A stretch of 64,000 nucleotides of DNA, taken from the NCBI GenBank assembly GCA_009838515.1, contig VXRL01000065.1:1-64000 (forward strand), in the 5' to 3' direction. The stretch is from Terriglobia bacterium. Lineage in GTDB: Bacteria > Acidobacteriota > Terriglobia > Bryobacterales > UBA6623. Below, one piece after another: positions 32,940-41,615 of this stretch (its first letter is position 1; each line of letters opens with the position of its first letter). Under the pieces are notes generated by a model, which had not been told where the DNA came from, did no database searches, and saw only the letters and a program-made list of their open reading frames with translations. A program made the translations under genes and the position numbers.

Positions 32940-35234
32940 TTATTCGACGGCGTACAGGCCGAAATCCAAGCCTCGCAGGTCGCCGGCGAAGTCGCCGGTG
33001 GCGGCCAGCACGTTTCGGCCGGGTTGCAGCGCGGCCGCGTGAGCGCTGAGATCCATGTGGTGATAGTGCCTCCCGCCGGACCGCGTGCCCGCGAAATCGA
33101 GCACCAGCTGGCCGTTGAGGTAAACCTCGCCCTGATCGATCGCATGGTATGCCTCGATCCACAGACTCTCCGGCACCTCGTCCAGATCAAACGATTTCCG
33201 CAACCAGATCTGGCCACCCGACCAGACGGTGCCGGTCGGGAAGTTGGCATTGTCGCCGGACTGGAACGGCGCCGTCCCATCCTGCCAGCCGGCGCTGTCC
33301 TCGCCACCCGTCCAATCGTCGGGCGGAGCGTCCAGCCGGAATTCCCATTCTTGGGCCGCATGCTCCGAAGTGGGGAGCAGCGAGCGCGCCACGCCTTCGG
33401 CCGCGTAGATGCGATCGTGCAGCGCATTGACGCTTTCTTCGTCGAACTTCACCAGATCGCGGTCATACGTCATCAGGCCGTTGACTTCGCCCTCCACGTC
33501 ACTCGTCTGGGTATAGATCGCGGCGGCTAGTCCCAATGCGCGCGGCCCGACGAGGTTGCCTACGACTTCTTGGTACTTGGCGTTGAGGTCCTCCCGGCTG
33601 AAATAGGTGCGGTAGCCCCAGTTGCGTTTGTCCGTCCACCACAGGTGGCCGTCGACCGGCCAGCCCAGGCCGCCGAACTCTCCCAGCAGCGTGGCCCTTT
33701 CGGCCGGCACGCGCTCCATGCCCGGTCCCGGGTACATGTGCGCGTCGAACACGTCGCCGATGCCGCGGTCGGTCCAGCCGCTTGTCGCGTTCACGAGCCG
33801 CGTCGGGTCGCGCTCGCGAATGAACGAGTCGATGCGCTCCACGTCGTACTGGCCCCAGCCCTCGTTGAAGGGAACCCACATGACGATCGACGGGAAGAAC
33901 TTGAACGCGTCGACGAGCTCCGCCAGCTCGGTCTCGAACTGTTCTGCGGAGTCGGGCGGGCGTTGCGCGTCCTCGGCATCGGTGGAGCCTACCAGCAGGC
34001 TGTTGGGAGAGCCGCGCCGCAGGTTGCCGTTGGGCATGTCCTGCCAGACCAGCAGGCCCAGCCGGTCGCAATGGTAGTACCAGCGGGCCGGCTCGACCTT
34101 GACATGCTTGCGGGCCATGTTGAACCCGAGCATCTTGGTCACTTCGATGTCGTATTGCAAGGCCTCGTCGGTCGGCGCGGTGTACAGGCCGTCGGGCCAC
34201 CAGCCTTGGTCTAGGGGACCGAACATGAAGAGCGGCTCCCCGTTGAGCAGCAAGCGGGTGAAGCCTCGCTCGTCCTTGCCCAGCGCGATGTCCCGCATGG
34301 CGAAGTAGCTGCTGGCCCTGTCCAAGGTTTGGTCGCCTTGCGACAGGACGATGTCGAGGTCGTAGAGGACCGGCGTGTCCGGTGTCCACAGCTGGACATC
34401 GCTCGGCTCCAGCTTGAGTGCTGTCGCGGCGTCTCCGGCGGCCTCGGCCACGGCGGTCTCGCCGAGATAGGCGGTCAGCCGGACCTTGCAATCGGCGCAG
34501 TCCCCGCGGGTCCGGACCGTCAGGGCCGCTGCGCCGGCCTCCCGGTCAGATTCGACATCCAGCCCTGCGATCGAGCCGGCGCCGGGCACGGGCTCCAGCC
34601 AAACGGTTTGCCAGATTCCCGTCACGGAGGTGTACCAGATTCCGCTCGGCTCGCGCACTTGCTTGCCGCGCGCCTGGGTCCAAGTGTCGGTGGGGTCCCA
34701 GACCGACACGGCCAGCTCCTGCTGTCCCGCTTCCGCCAGCAAGTCGGTGACGTCGAAGCTGAACGGCGTGTAGCCGCCCTTGTGCTCGCCGGCGAGCTCT
34801 CCGTTGACATACACGGAGGCATGAAAGTCGACCGCGCCGAAGTGCAGCAGAACCCGGTCGCCGCTCCATTCCGCGGGCACTTCGAACGAGCGCCTGTACC
34901 AGAGCGTCTGCTCGGCCGCGGGCGCTTGGCCGACACCGGACAGGGCGGACTCGACTGCGAACGGCACCAGGATCTGCCCGTCGAAGGTTTCCGGCTTGGC
35001 GGCCCCCCTATCGGTGAGGGCGTAGTCCCATTGGCCGTTGAGGTTGAGCCAGCGGCTGCGGACCAGTTGCGGACGCGGATATTGCGGCCAAGGGAGTTCC
35101 TGGTCCACGTCTGCCGCAAAGCGGCTCACCATCGAGGATTCGGGCGGCGGCGCTTGGCCGCACCCGGCCGCGACGGCGACCGCCGCGACGAGCATGGCAG
35201 CGGAAAGGAATCTCGGATGTAGGGACGCAAACAT
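32940..35234 (-). CDS. Glycoside hydrolase family 2 lipoprotein
   Basis: The 764-residue protein has a lipoprotein signal (VAVAAGC, Cys25). A GH2 sugar-binding domain (about 55-215: LNLNGQWDYAL, LWYRRSFEVPAEW, VDFHASVYVNGELAGEHKGG), an immunoglobulin-like domain (about 215-315) and a TIM barrel (about 320-620) follow. The acid/base Glu458 is in FNEGWGQYD, and Glu519 in LLGEFGG is the likely nucleophile. The C-terminal 130 residues form a second jelly-roll (WLRKSFDLDEVPE, VYLNGQLVLDF). Family members include beta-galactosidases, beta-glucuronidases and beta-mannosidases; the specificity is unknown. The neighbouring sulfatase suggests a sulfated polysaccharide substrate. Confidence 0.88.
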   Translation of the reverse strand: MFASLHPRFLSAAMLVAAVAVAAGCGQAPPPESSMVSRFAADVDQELPWPQYPRPQLVRSRWLNLNGQWDYALTDRGAAKPETFDGQILVPFAVESALSGVGQAPAAEQTLWYRRSFEVPAEWSGDRVLLHFGAVDFHASVYVNGELAGEHKGGYTPFSFDVTDLLAEAGQQELAVSVWDPTDTWTQARGKQVREPSGIWYTSVTGIWQTVWLEPVPGAGSIAGLDVESDREAGAAALTVRTRGDCADCKVRLTAYLGETAVAEAAGDAATALKLEPSDVQLWTPDTPVLYDLDIVLSQGDQTLDRASSYFAMRDIALGKDERGFTRLLLNGEPLFMFGPLDQGWWPDGLYTAPTDEALQYDIEVTKMLGFNMARKHVKVEPARWYYHCDRLGLLVWQDMPNGNLRRGSPNSLLVGSTDAEDAQRPPDSAEQFETELAELVDAFKFFPSIVMWVPFNEGWGQYDVERIDSFIRERDPTRLVNATSGWTDRGIGDVFDAHMYPGPGMERVPAERATLLGEFGGLGWPVDGHLWWTDKRNWGYRTYFSREDLNAKYQEVVGNLVGPRALGLAAAIYTQTSDVEGEVNGLMTYDRDLVKFDEESVNALHDRIYAAEGVARSLLPTSEHAAQEWEFRLDAPPDDWTGGEDSAGWQDGTAPFQSGDNANFPTGTVWSGGQIWLRKSFDLDEVPESLWIEAYHAIDQGEVYLNGQLVLDFAGTRSGGRHYHHMDLSAHAAALQPGRNVLAATGDFAGDLRGLDFGLYAVE

Positions 35235-35350
35235 TGGTCCCAGACTACCACCCGGTGCCGGGCTGCGGGCCCTCGCTGCCTGGAAGAAACGCTACGGGCG
35301 GCGTCCGCCTCGGCGCGGCGACATCGATGCGCGCAGTAGCCCGCGCGGCA

Positions 35351-36388
35351 CTACGGCGCCGCCTCATCCGTCTCGGCGGCTGCCGCGTCCAGCTGGCGCA
35401 GCGCATTCCTCGCCAATTCGGTGACGGGAGAGTCTGGGTGCAGGCGCAGCATCTCGTCCAATTCGCTCCGCGCCTCGTCCAGCTTGCCCTGCTTGCCGTA
35501 AATCTCAGCTAGGAACAGCTGCGGATAGCTGAAGTGCGAGGGGTCGGCTGCCTTGGCCCGCAGCAGGAACTCGCGCGCCTTTTGGAACTGGCTCTTGTAG
35601 AAGAAGTTGATGCCGAGCTGCGAGTTGGCCAGAGCACTGTCGGGGCGCATGCCTTGGGCTGCGAGATTGAAGTTCAACGCGTCTTCGAAACGGTTCTGCG
35701 ACAGCAGGGCGCCACCGAGGTTCACCAGCGGCTCGAACGCGAGCGGGTCGTGGCCCAGCGCCGTGCGGAAGTACTCCTCCGCCTCGACGTAGCGCCCCGC
35801 CTTGTAGGACACCGTGCCGAGTTCGTTCCAGGCTTGCGTGAACGATGGCGAGATCTCCACGGCCCTGTGCAGCAGGGCGATCGCGCCCTCTTGGTCGCCC
35901 TTGCCAAACCGCGCATGCGCTTTGCGCACGGCCTCCCGGGCCTTCGGCATGACCTTGAGCGCCGCGACCGAGACGGTGCCTTGGCCCTCCACGCGGCGCG
36001 CGCGGGTGACTGCGGAGCGGTCGAGGTCGACCTCGACATAGACGCGGCCCCGTTCGTCCGCAAAGGACTCCGTGACTTGGACTGTCTGCCGCGTCAGCCC
36101 CCAGCCGGGGTCCATCACGACAAGCGTGTAGCCGCCGGGCGCCAGCGAGCGGAACGCAAACCGGCTGCCGCGCACGGGGGACTCGACATAGAACGGGCTC
36201 TGCACAGCTGACAGCATGGCCCGGCCGCGCTCAAGAGCTGGACTGACCGTGCCGATCAAGGCGAGCGTTTCCGCCGCCGCCGAGCTGGCCGCCAGAGACC
36301 ACAGCGCGAACGCCGCGATCAGACCGGGAGGCACCAATGACCGGCGCCCGAGCGCCGGCGCACGCCTGAATGTACAGGGTCTGAGCAA
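35351..36388 (-). CDS. Secreted TPR-repeat protein
   Basis: The 345-residue protein has an export signal (about 1-39) and a beta-rich N-terminal domain (about 40-130) resembling carboxypeptidase-regulatory-like modules (FAFRSLAPGGYTLVVMDPGWG). Four to five TPR units run to the C-terminus (for example AWNELGTVSYKAGRYVEAEEYF, PLVNLGGALLSQNRFEDAL and YPQLFLAEIYGKQGKLDEAR). It is probably a periplasmic scaffold; its partner is unknown. TTG 36388 is the outermost start. A TATATT element lies only three bases before it, so the true start may be one of the TTG/GTG codons near residue 18. It is divergent from the methyltransferase gene. Confidence 0.7.
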   Translation of the reverse strand: MLRPCTFRRAPALGRRSLVPPGLIAAFALWSLAASSAAAETLALIGTVSPALERGRAMLSAVQSPFYVESPVRGSRFAFRSLAPGGYTLVVMDPGWGLTRQTVQVTESFADERGRVYVEVDLDRSAVTRARRVEGQGTVSVAALKVMPKAREAVRKAHARFGKGDQEGAIALLHRAVEISPSFTQAWNELGTVSYKAGRYVEAEEYFRTALGHDPLAFEPLVNLGGALLSQNRFEDALNFNLAAQGMRPDSALANSQLGINFFYKSQFQKAREFLLRAKAADPSHFSYPQLFLAEIYGKQGKLDEARSELDEMLRLHPDSPVTELARNALRQLDAAAAETDEAAP

Positions 36389-36450
36389 CGCAATATAATG
36401 TTAGCTCCAAGCCTCCGGCAGCCCGCGTCCGGGCTCGGAACCACCGGCAC

Positions 36451-37071
36451 ATGAGCCTAGTCAGATTCGCCACGGGTGCATTGGGGAACCTGAAGCAAAC
36501 CGCGGCGGTCGCGCCGAGTTCCAAGCACCTCGCCAAGGCGATGGTGGCGCCGCTGCGATCCACGGCCCGTCGCTGTGTGATCGAATTCGGGCCCGGCACG
36601 GGAGTCGTGACCCGCGAGATCCTGCAGTGCATGCCCGCCGACAGCATCCTGTTGGCATTCGAGATCAATCCCCAGTTCGTCGACTACCTGCGCTCGGAAA
36701 TCCCAGACGAACGCTTGCAGGTCGTGGCCGCCGGTGCCGAGACCGCGACCGCTGAACTAGATCGGCGCGGCATCGCCAACGTGGATGCGGTCGTTTCTTC
36801 GCTGGGCATCGCGAACATGGATGCCGCGGCTGTCGATGCGGTCTTCCGGCCGCTGCGGCCGTACTTGAGTCCGCAGGGCGCCATGACTCAGTTCCAGTAC
36901 TTCTACCGCATCAAACTCGACCAGGGGCGCGTCGAGTACTTCAACACGGGCAGTCTGATGCGGCGCTACTTTTCCAAGGTGCGCTCGACGCGGGTCTGGC
37001 TGAACTTCCCGCCCGCCTACGTGATCACTTGCCGGGGAGCATTGACCGATGGCTCTCCGGCGCATGGCTGA
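36451..37071 (+). CDS. SAM-dependent methyltransferase, phospholipid N-methyltransferase-like
   Basis: The 206-residue protein has a class I SAM-binding fold: motif I VIEFGPGTGVVTREIL (about residue 44), an acidic residue after strand 2 (LLAFEINPQFVDYL), and DAVVSSLGIANMD near motif IV. The N-terminal LKQTAAVAPSSKHLAKAMVAP matches the opening of the PmtA-type phosphatidylethanolamine N-methyltransferases and KsgA-related enzymes. In that family SSLP follows motif IV, where SSLG is found here. A role in phosphatidylcholine synthesis or another small-molecule methylation is possible. It is followed by cvpA on the same strand. Confidence 0.7.
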   Translation: MSLVRFATGALGNLKQTAAVAPSSKHLAKAMVAPLRSTARRCVIEFGPGTGVVTREILQCMPADSILLAFEINPQFVDYLRSEIPDERLQVVAAGAETATAELDRRGIANVDAVVSSLGIANMDAAAVDAVFRPLRPYLSPQGAMTQFQYFYRIKLDQGRVEYFNTGSLMRRYFSKVRSTRVWLNFPPAYVITCRGALTDGSPAHG

Positions 37072-37149
37072 TACGATGCTGGCAGCGTCGGGAATGCTCG
37101 CGCAGCCGAATCGAGTCAGATGCCTTCTTCGATTGCCGGAGGAAGCCTG

Positions 37150-37770
37150 ATGGTGCTCGATTTCGTGCTGGGAGCGATCCTGCTGGCCTCCGTAATCGGC
37201 GCGACCCTCAATGGATTGACCAAGGAATTGCTCAGGATCGCCTCGCTTGTCGTCGGCCTGCTTGTCGCGATGTGGGGCTACGGGGTCTTGGCCGGCTATC
37301 TGGCCCAGTGGATTTCCAATGCGAAGATCGCCTCTGCCGTGGCCTTCGCGCTGCTCTTCGTCGGGTGTCTGATCACGGGCGCGCTGCTGGCCCGCTTGCT
37401 GGCTGGGATCTGGTCCTTGGCGGGCCTGGGCCTGCTCGACAGGCTGCTGGGTGCCGCGTTCGGCGCCCTGCGCGGCCTGCTCTTGGCTGCGGCGCTGTTG
37501 CTGGCGCTGGTGGCCTTTCAACCCGTCGCCGACACTGCGGGCCTGGTCGCTGATTCGCGAATCGCCCCGTTGGTGCTCAATCTGGCCCGCACGGCTGCTG
37601 CCGTGGCCCCGGAAGCGCTGCGCGACGCCTACCAAGACGGCCTGGACCGCGTCCGGGACCTTGCCGGAGCCGACCTCGCGACGACGCTGTCGCATGCCAT
37701 CAGCCCCGCAACCGCCGTCCTGAGGGGAGAAACCGGATCGCAGGGCCCTCCGTCTCTCGATGTAGGATGA
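37150..37770 (+). CDS. CvpA family membrane protein
   Basis: The 206-residue protein begins MVLDFVLGAILLASVIGATLNGLTKELLRIAS, the characteristic first helix and loop of CvpA proteins. It has four predicted membrane helices in the first 130 residues and a C-terminal amphipathic region. CvpA proteins sit in the inner membrane; E. coli CvpA is linked to colicin V export and to envelope stress. ATG 37150 is chosen over ATG 37120 because GGAGGA lies six bases before it and because it fits family starts. The stop overlaps the start of the VWA gene by four bases. Confidence 0.85.
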   Translation: MVLDFVLGAILLASVIGATLNGLTKELLRIASLVVGLLVAMWGYGVLAGYLAQWISNAKIASAVAFALLFVGCLITGALLARLLAGIWSLAGLGLLDRLLGAAFGALRGLLLAAALLLALVAFQPVADTAGLVADSRIAPLVLNLARTAAAVAPEALRDAYQDGLDRVRDLAGADLATTLSHAISPATAVLRGETGSQGPPSLDVG

Positions 37771-38741
37771 GACCGCTCGCCGCCTTGCTGCTTCCGGCCC
37801 TGCTGGCGCTGTTGCCGGTTGTCGCGCAAGATGCTGAAACCGCCGACGGCGGGCCGACCTTCTCGCTCGATGTCAAGGTGGTCAACGTGCTGGCCACCGT
37901 CAGGGATCGCGGCGGGCGTCTGCTCAGCACCCTGACCAAGGACGACTTCATCCTTTCCGAAGACGGCGTCAGGCAGGAGATCCGCTATTTTTCGCACCAG
38001 ACGGACCTGCCGCTGACGATCGGCCTGCTGATCGACACCAGCGGCAGCCAGCGCGCGCTGATCGCCGACGAGCGCAGCGCGGGACTGATGTTCTTCCGCT
38101 CGATCCTGCGCAAGGACAAGGATCTGGCTTTCCTGATGAGCTTCGACCGCAACGTCGAGCTGCTGCAGGACTACACCGCGTCTCTGGGACTGCTCGAGCG
38201 CGGCCTGGACGACTTGCAGGTCGAGGTTCCCACCAGCGGATTGCATCCCGGTCCGGGCGGCAACAAGCAGCCGACCAGCACCGCCCTCAACGACGCGCTG
38301 TACCTGGCGGCCGACGAGATGTTCCGCAATCAAGTCGGGCGCAAGGCGGTGGTCGTAATCTCCGATGGCTACGACTACGGCAGCAAGATCAGCCTCAAGA
38401 GAGCCATCGAGGCAGCTCAGCGCGCCGATATCGTGGTGTACACCATCCAATACGTGGACCGGCACTTCGCCGGCCGGGCGTATTTCAACGTCGGTTCCGG
38501 GGCAGGGACGCTCAAGAGAATGTCAGAGCAAACCGGCGGCAGCACGTTCCGGGTCTCGCGGGGCATCCGTCTGGCAGGGATCTTCAAGCAGATCGAGGAT
38601 GAACTGCGCGGCCAGTACAGCATCGGCTACACCCCCAAGCGCGGGCTTGACAGCCCCGGATTTCGCAAGATCTCGCTCAAGGCGGCCGGCAAGGGCCTCA
38701 AGATCCAAGCGCGGAACGGCTACTACGCCGACGCGATCTAG
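37767..38741 (+). CDS. Secreted VWFA-related protein of the acidobacterial type
   Basis: The 324-residue protein has a signal peptide (to about residue 20). A strand-rich N-terminal region (VNVLATVRDRGGRLLSTLTKDDFILSEDGVRQEI) is followed by a von Willebrand A domain with the metal site D-x-S-x-S in LLIDTSGSQRA (Asp90, Ser92, Ser94). VVVISDGYDYGSKIS lies further on. The C-terminus reads GQYSIGYTP and ends KIQARNGYYA, a pattern repeated in many Acidobacteriota paralogues. It probably binds protein partners in the periplasm or at the surface; no specific function is known. It overlaps cvpA by four bases. Confidence 0.85.
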   Translation: MRPLAALLLPALLALLPVVAQDAETADGGPTFSLDVKVVNVLATVRDRGGRLLSTLTKDDFILSEDGVRQEIRYFSHQTDLPLTIGLLIDTSGSQRALIADERSAGLMFFRSILRKDKDLAFLMSFDRNVELLQDYTASLGLLERGLDDLQVEVPTSGLHPGPGGNKQPTSTALNDALYLAADEMFRNQVGRKAVVVISDGYDYGSKISLKRAIEAAQRADIVVYTIQYVDRHFAGRAYFNVGSGAGTLKRMSEQTGGSTFRVSRGIRLAGIFKQIEDELRGQYSIGYTPKRGLDSPGFRKISLKAAGKGLKIQARNGYYADAI

Positions 38742-38760
38742 CAGGTTCAAAGCGACGGAC

Positions 38761-38777
38761 GCCGCGCATTCAGCGGC
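38761..38777. terminator. Hairpin between convergent VWA and ABC genes
   Basis: GCCGC and GCGGC form a 5-bp stem with a 7-base loop overlapping the ABC stop codon, in the 28-base gap between convergent genes. No U tract. Confidence 0.3.
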
Positions 38778-39717
38778 GCTGGTCGCTCTCCGTGTGGAAC
38801 CCGTACCCGGCGTGGTGCAGGAAGACGTCTTCGAGGCTGGGCCGCGAGATCTTCACGGATTCGATCTGAGCTCCGAAGCGAGTCATCAGACGCGCTGCCC
38901 ACTTCGATCCCTCGGGATGTTCGAAGCGAATCTCCTCGCCGTTCACGCGGGCGTCCTGAACGGCGAACTCTTCGGCCAGCGCCGTCGCGACATCGCTCGT
39001 GCTGCTGGTAGCCACCGTGACAACTTCGCCGCCGATCTCGGCCTTGAGGTCGGAAGGCGCGCCTTGGCGGATCAGCTTGCCACGATCCAGGATCGCCAGC
39101 TCGTCGCAGGCGTCCGCCTCTTCCAGCAGGTGCGTCGTCAGCAGTACCGTAACGCCGGCAGCGGACCGCAGCTGCTCCAGATGGCGCCAAAAGGCGAGCC
39201 GGGCCACAGGATCGACTCCCGTGCTGGGCTCGTCGAGCAGCAGCAGTTTCGGGCCGTGCAGCAGCCCCTTGGCCAGATCGGCCCGGCGGCGCAGCCCGCC
39301 CGACAGGGTCTGCACGCGATCCTTGCGTCGCTCCGCTAGGCCGACCGTTTCCAGCACCTCCCCGATGCGCTTGGCCAGGCCGTGCCCGCGCAGGCCATAC
39401 ATGTGGCCTTGGTGCGCGAGATTCTCCTCGACGGTCAGCCGGGAGTCCAAGCTCTGGGACTGGAAAACGACGCCGACCTGGCGCCTGGCCTCGATCGGTC
39501 GCTCGGTGACATCGATGCCGAACAGCTTGGCGCTGCCGCTTGCGGGAGAGAGCAGGGTCGAGAGGATGCGGAACAGCGTGGTCTTGCCGCTGCCGTTCGG
39601 CCCAAGCAGGGCGAAGATAGACCGCGGCGCGACTTGGAAGCTGACACCGTCCAGCGCCCGAGTCTCGCCGTAGCTGTAGGTGCATTCCGAGACTTCGACT
39701 GCGGCGCGTACGGGCAT
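38770..39717 (-). CDS. ABC transporter ATP-binding protein, DrrA-like
   Basis: The 315-residue protein has the Walker A motif GPNGSGKTT (residues 39-47), the signature LSGGLRRR, Walker B LLLLDEPSTGVDP and the H-loop LLTTHLLEEADACD. The C-terminal extension ending PSLEDVFLHHAG is typical of the DrrA/NatA type, which pairs with ABC-2 permeases in drug, lipid or ion export. No permease gene lies on either side, so its partner is encoded elsewhere. ATG 39717 (MPVRAAVEVSE) is chosen over the longer frame because the family starts here and because this part is conserved in the truncated copy at 41.2 kb. Confidence 0.88.
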   Translation of the reverse strand: MPVRAAVEVSECTYSYGETRALDGVSFQVAPRSIFALLGPNGSGKTTLFRILSTLLSPASGSAKLFGIDVTERPIEARRQVGVVFQSQSLDSRLTVEENLAHQGHMYGLRGHGLAKRIGEVLETVGLAERRKDRVQTLSGGLRRRADLAKGLLHGPKLLLLDEPSTGVDPVARLAFWRHLEQLRSAAGVTVLLTTHLLEEADACDELAILDRGKLIRQGAPSDLKAEIGGEVVTVATSSTSDVATALAEEFAVQDARVNGEEIRFEHPEGSKWAARLMTRFGAQIESVKISRPSLEDVFLHHAGYGFHTESDQRR

Positions 39718-40017
39718 CCGGGCTACTATTGGTTTGACGGTAGCACAGCAGGTCGCCGCTCCTTGTGCCGCCGTTCGCACCGTTGTATAGTGCCGTCGGC
39801 ACGCTTGGAAAAGCGCGGGTGTCAGGGCCGCATGCAACGCGGCGGCGGGACACTTGACCTATGCCGCTCGGCGTGAGTACAGGAACGGCCATCGCCAGTC
39901 GCAAGCCGGGTCTGGTTGTTCTGCTGGGTGCAATCTTGCGTCACTGGGTATGAATTCCGGCCTAGCAGATCGCACGAACCGTCGAGAGCGTTCGCGTTTC
40001 CTCCATTGCTATTCATC
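39601..40017. repeat. Copy A of a duplicated ABC-start/divergent-promoter segment
   Basis: This segment covers the first 39 codons of the ABC gene and the roughly 300 noncoding bases upstream. It matches 41141-41562 at about four bases in five by eye, in the same orientation, with a constant offset of 1540 bases at the left end. Similarity stops just after a TGCTATTC element that could be the extended -10 of the rightward gene. Confidence 0.85.
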
Positions 40018-40095
40018 AGCACCCTTTGAAATGGAATATTCGCGACGAATCACGATCGTGTCGCCGCCGGTGCCGCTGCAGGGGGACGCGTACAC
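39718..40095. promoter_or_regulatory. Divergent control region between the ABC and alpha/beta-hydrolase genes
   Basis: The 378-base gap holds no gene. It contains the dyad GTGCCG-T-CGGCAC (39790-39802) with a TATA-rich stretch beside it (TATACA on the minus strand, 39784-39789). Near the right end is a TG-n-TATTCA extended -10-like element (40007-40015). All but the last 78 bases are shared with the region upstream of the DUF4437 gene, which supports a regulatory function. Confidence 0.5.
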
Positions 40096-41055
40096 GTGAC
40101 AGGCCCACCGCACTCCCCGATACCAGCCCAGCGGCAAACGGCTGGATTCGTCCTTCCCGACCATGTCGCAACCCTCGACATCGTGATGGACGATGGCGCG
40201 CCGATTCGCGTCGTGCGCCACGGCAACCCGTCGGGGCCGCGCGTCGTGCTGAGCCACGGCAATGGCTTCGCGAGCGATTCCTACTTCCCATTCTGGCGAC
40301 ATATGCTTGAGCGCTTCGACCTTGCGCTGTACGACGTCCGCAACTGTGGGCGCAACGCCTTTCACGCCGGCGAGGCTCACGGCTATCCCCGCTTCGTGCG
40401 TGACATTGCGCAGGTGCACGGGGCGATTGCGGAAGAATGGGGCGAGAAGACCACGATCGGAGTCTTTCATTCGATGACGGCGATCGCAGCCCTGCTAGCG
40501 ATCATCGACGGCGCCTGGCACTGGGACGCGCTGGTGTTGTTCGACCCGCCGGTGGTCCCGCCTGAGGATAGCCCGTGGCGCGGCCCGCTGGTGTCCGAGG
40601 GCGAGAGGCTGCGCGACGCCGCTCTCGGCCGCCAGAACCGGTTCCGGGACCCCGAGGAACTTGCCGACGTTTTCCGTTGGATGCACCGGTTCCGCCGCCT
40701 GCGGCCGGGCGTGGCGGAACTCAATGCACGCTCGGTGCTGCACTTCGATCGCGCCAGCGGAGAATGGCTGCTTCGTTGCCCTGGTGCAGTCGAGGCGGAT
40801 CTTTATACCGACGTCGCCGAACTGGAAATATGGCAGCAGCCCAACCCGGCGAGGCGCCCGCTCTTGATCGTCGGTTCCGACCCAGGGCCGGAGGACGCGC
40901 CGAAGACTGCGCCGTGTTGCAAGTTATTCTGCGAGACATTCGGCATCGAATACGCCTTTGTGCCCGATACCAGCCACCTCTTGCAACTCGAGGAGCCGGA
41001 GCAGTGCTTCGCTCTGTTCGACGCTTTCCTCGCCGACAACGAGTTCGCCACATGA
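40096..41055 (+). CDS. Alpha/beta hydrolase
   Basis: The 319-residue protein has the alpha/beta-hydrolase fold landmarks. The oxyanion region is VVLSHGNGFASDSYF, the nucleophile elbow is VFHSMTAIAAL (Ser in H-S-M-T in place of the usual G-x-S-x-G), and an acidic residue lies in LLIVGSDPGPEDAP. The final catalytic His is in PDTSHLLQLEEPEQC. It has no signal peptide and is probably cytoplasmic; the substrate is unknown. It starts at GTG 40096. It lies between the two copies of a duplicated promoter segment, which suggests that it and the DUF4437 gene once had equivalent, ABC-linked neighbourhoods. Confidence 0.82.
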   Translation: MTGPPHSPIPAQRQTAGFVLPDHVATLDIVMDDGAPIRVVRHGNPSGPRVVLSHGNGFASDSYFPFWRHMLERFDLALYDVRNCGRNAFHAGEAHGYPRFVRDIAQVHGAIAEEWGEKTTIGVFHSMTAIAALLAIIDGAWHWDALVLFDPPVVPPEDSPWRGPLVSEGERLRDAALGRQNRFRDPEELADVFRWMHRFRRLRPGVAELNARSVLHFDRASGEWLLRCPGAVEADLYTDVAELEIWQQPNPARRPLLIVGSDPGPEDAPKTAPCCKLFCETFGIEYAFVPDTSHLLQLEEPEQCFALFDAFLADNEFAT

Positions 41056-41119
41056 AATAGCTGCGCAAGTGCCTGACGCAAGAGACAATTCGTCTGGCGT
41101 CCGGCGCCGGAAAGTTCAT

Positions 41120-41257
41120 CTAGGCCGGCGGGCACCGCGGCCCGAGCAGGCCGCAGATAGAGCGCGGCGCGACTTGGAAGCTGACACCGTCAAGCGCCCG
41201 CGTTTCGCCGTAGCTGTAGGTGCAATCCGAGACTTCTACTGCGTCGGGTGCGGGCAT
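41120..41257 (-). pseudogene. Truncated ABC ATPase start (relic of the 38.8-kb gene)
   Basis: The 45-codon frame begins MPAPDAVEVSDCTYSYGETR and runs to SICGLLGPRCPPA, then stops. It matches the first 40 residues of the ABC protein at 38770-39717 with few substitutions. Similarity ends exactly before the Walker A core, where GPNGSGKTT is replaced by GPRCPPA and a stop codon. The rest of the gene is absent; the coding sequence of the alpha/beta hydrolase ends 65 bases away. Confidence 0.8.
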
Positions 41258-41562
41258 TTCAGAGCGGTATTGCCGCGACGGCAGCGCAGCGTGTCGCCGC
41301 TCCTTGCGCCACCGTTCGCAGCGCTGTGTGGTGCCGTCGGCACACTTGGAAAGGCCCAGCTGTCAGGGGCCACATGCAACGAGGCGTCGAGAGACTTGAC
41401 CTGTACGGTTCGGCGCGAGCACAGGTACGGCCGTCGCCAGTCACAAGCCGCGTCTGGTTGTTGCGCTGGGTGCCATCTTGCGTCACTGGGTGTGAACTTC
41501 GGCTTGGTAGATCGCAGCTACCGTCGCGAGGGTTCGCGTTTCCTCTGCTGCTATTCTTCGGA
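41141..41562. repeat. Copy B of the duplicated ABC-start/divergent-promoter segment
   Basis: Matches 39601-40017 in the same orientation. It retains the dyad GTGCCG-T-CGGCAC and the TG-n-TATTC element, but the TATA stretch beside the dyad has changed to TGTGTG. Confidence 0.85.
41331..41343. promoter_or_regulatory. Conserved 13-bp dyad upstream of the DUF4437 gene
   Basis: GTGCCG-T-CGGCAC, identical to the dyad at 39790-39802 although the flanks have diverged. Probable binding site of a dimeric regulator (inference). A TG-n-TATTCT element at 41549-41557 may be the extended -10 for the gene starting at 41616. Confidence 0.5.
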
Positions 41563-41615
41563 AGGGGCATGCCGATTCCTATGCGAGTAGGTATTGGCAG
41601 TCGGGGGGAGCTATC

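Noticed and set aside
39601-41562. Insertion sequence or composite transposon bounded by direct repeats
   Set aside because: The repeats are diverged, contain an ABC gene start rather than transposase or inverted termini, and no target-site duplication is seen.
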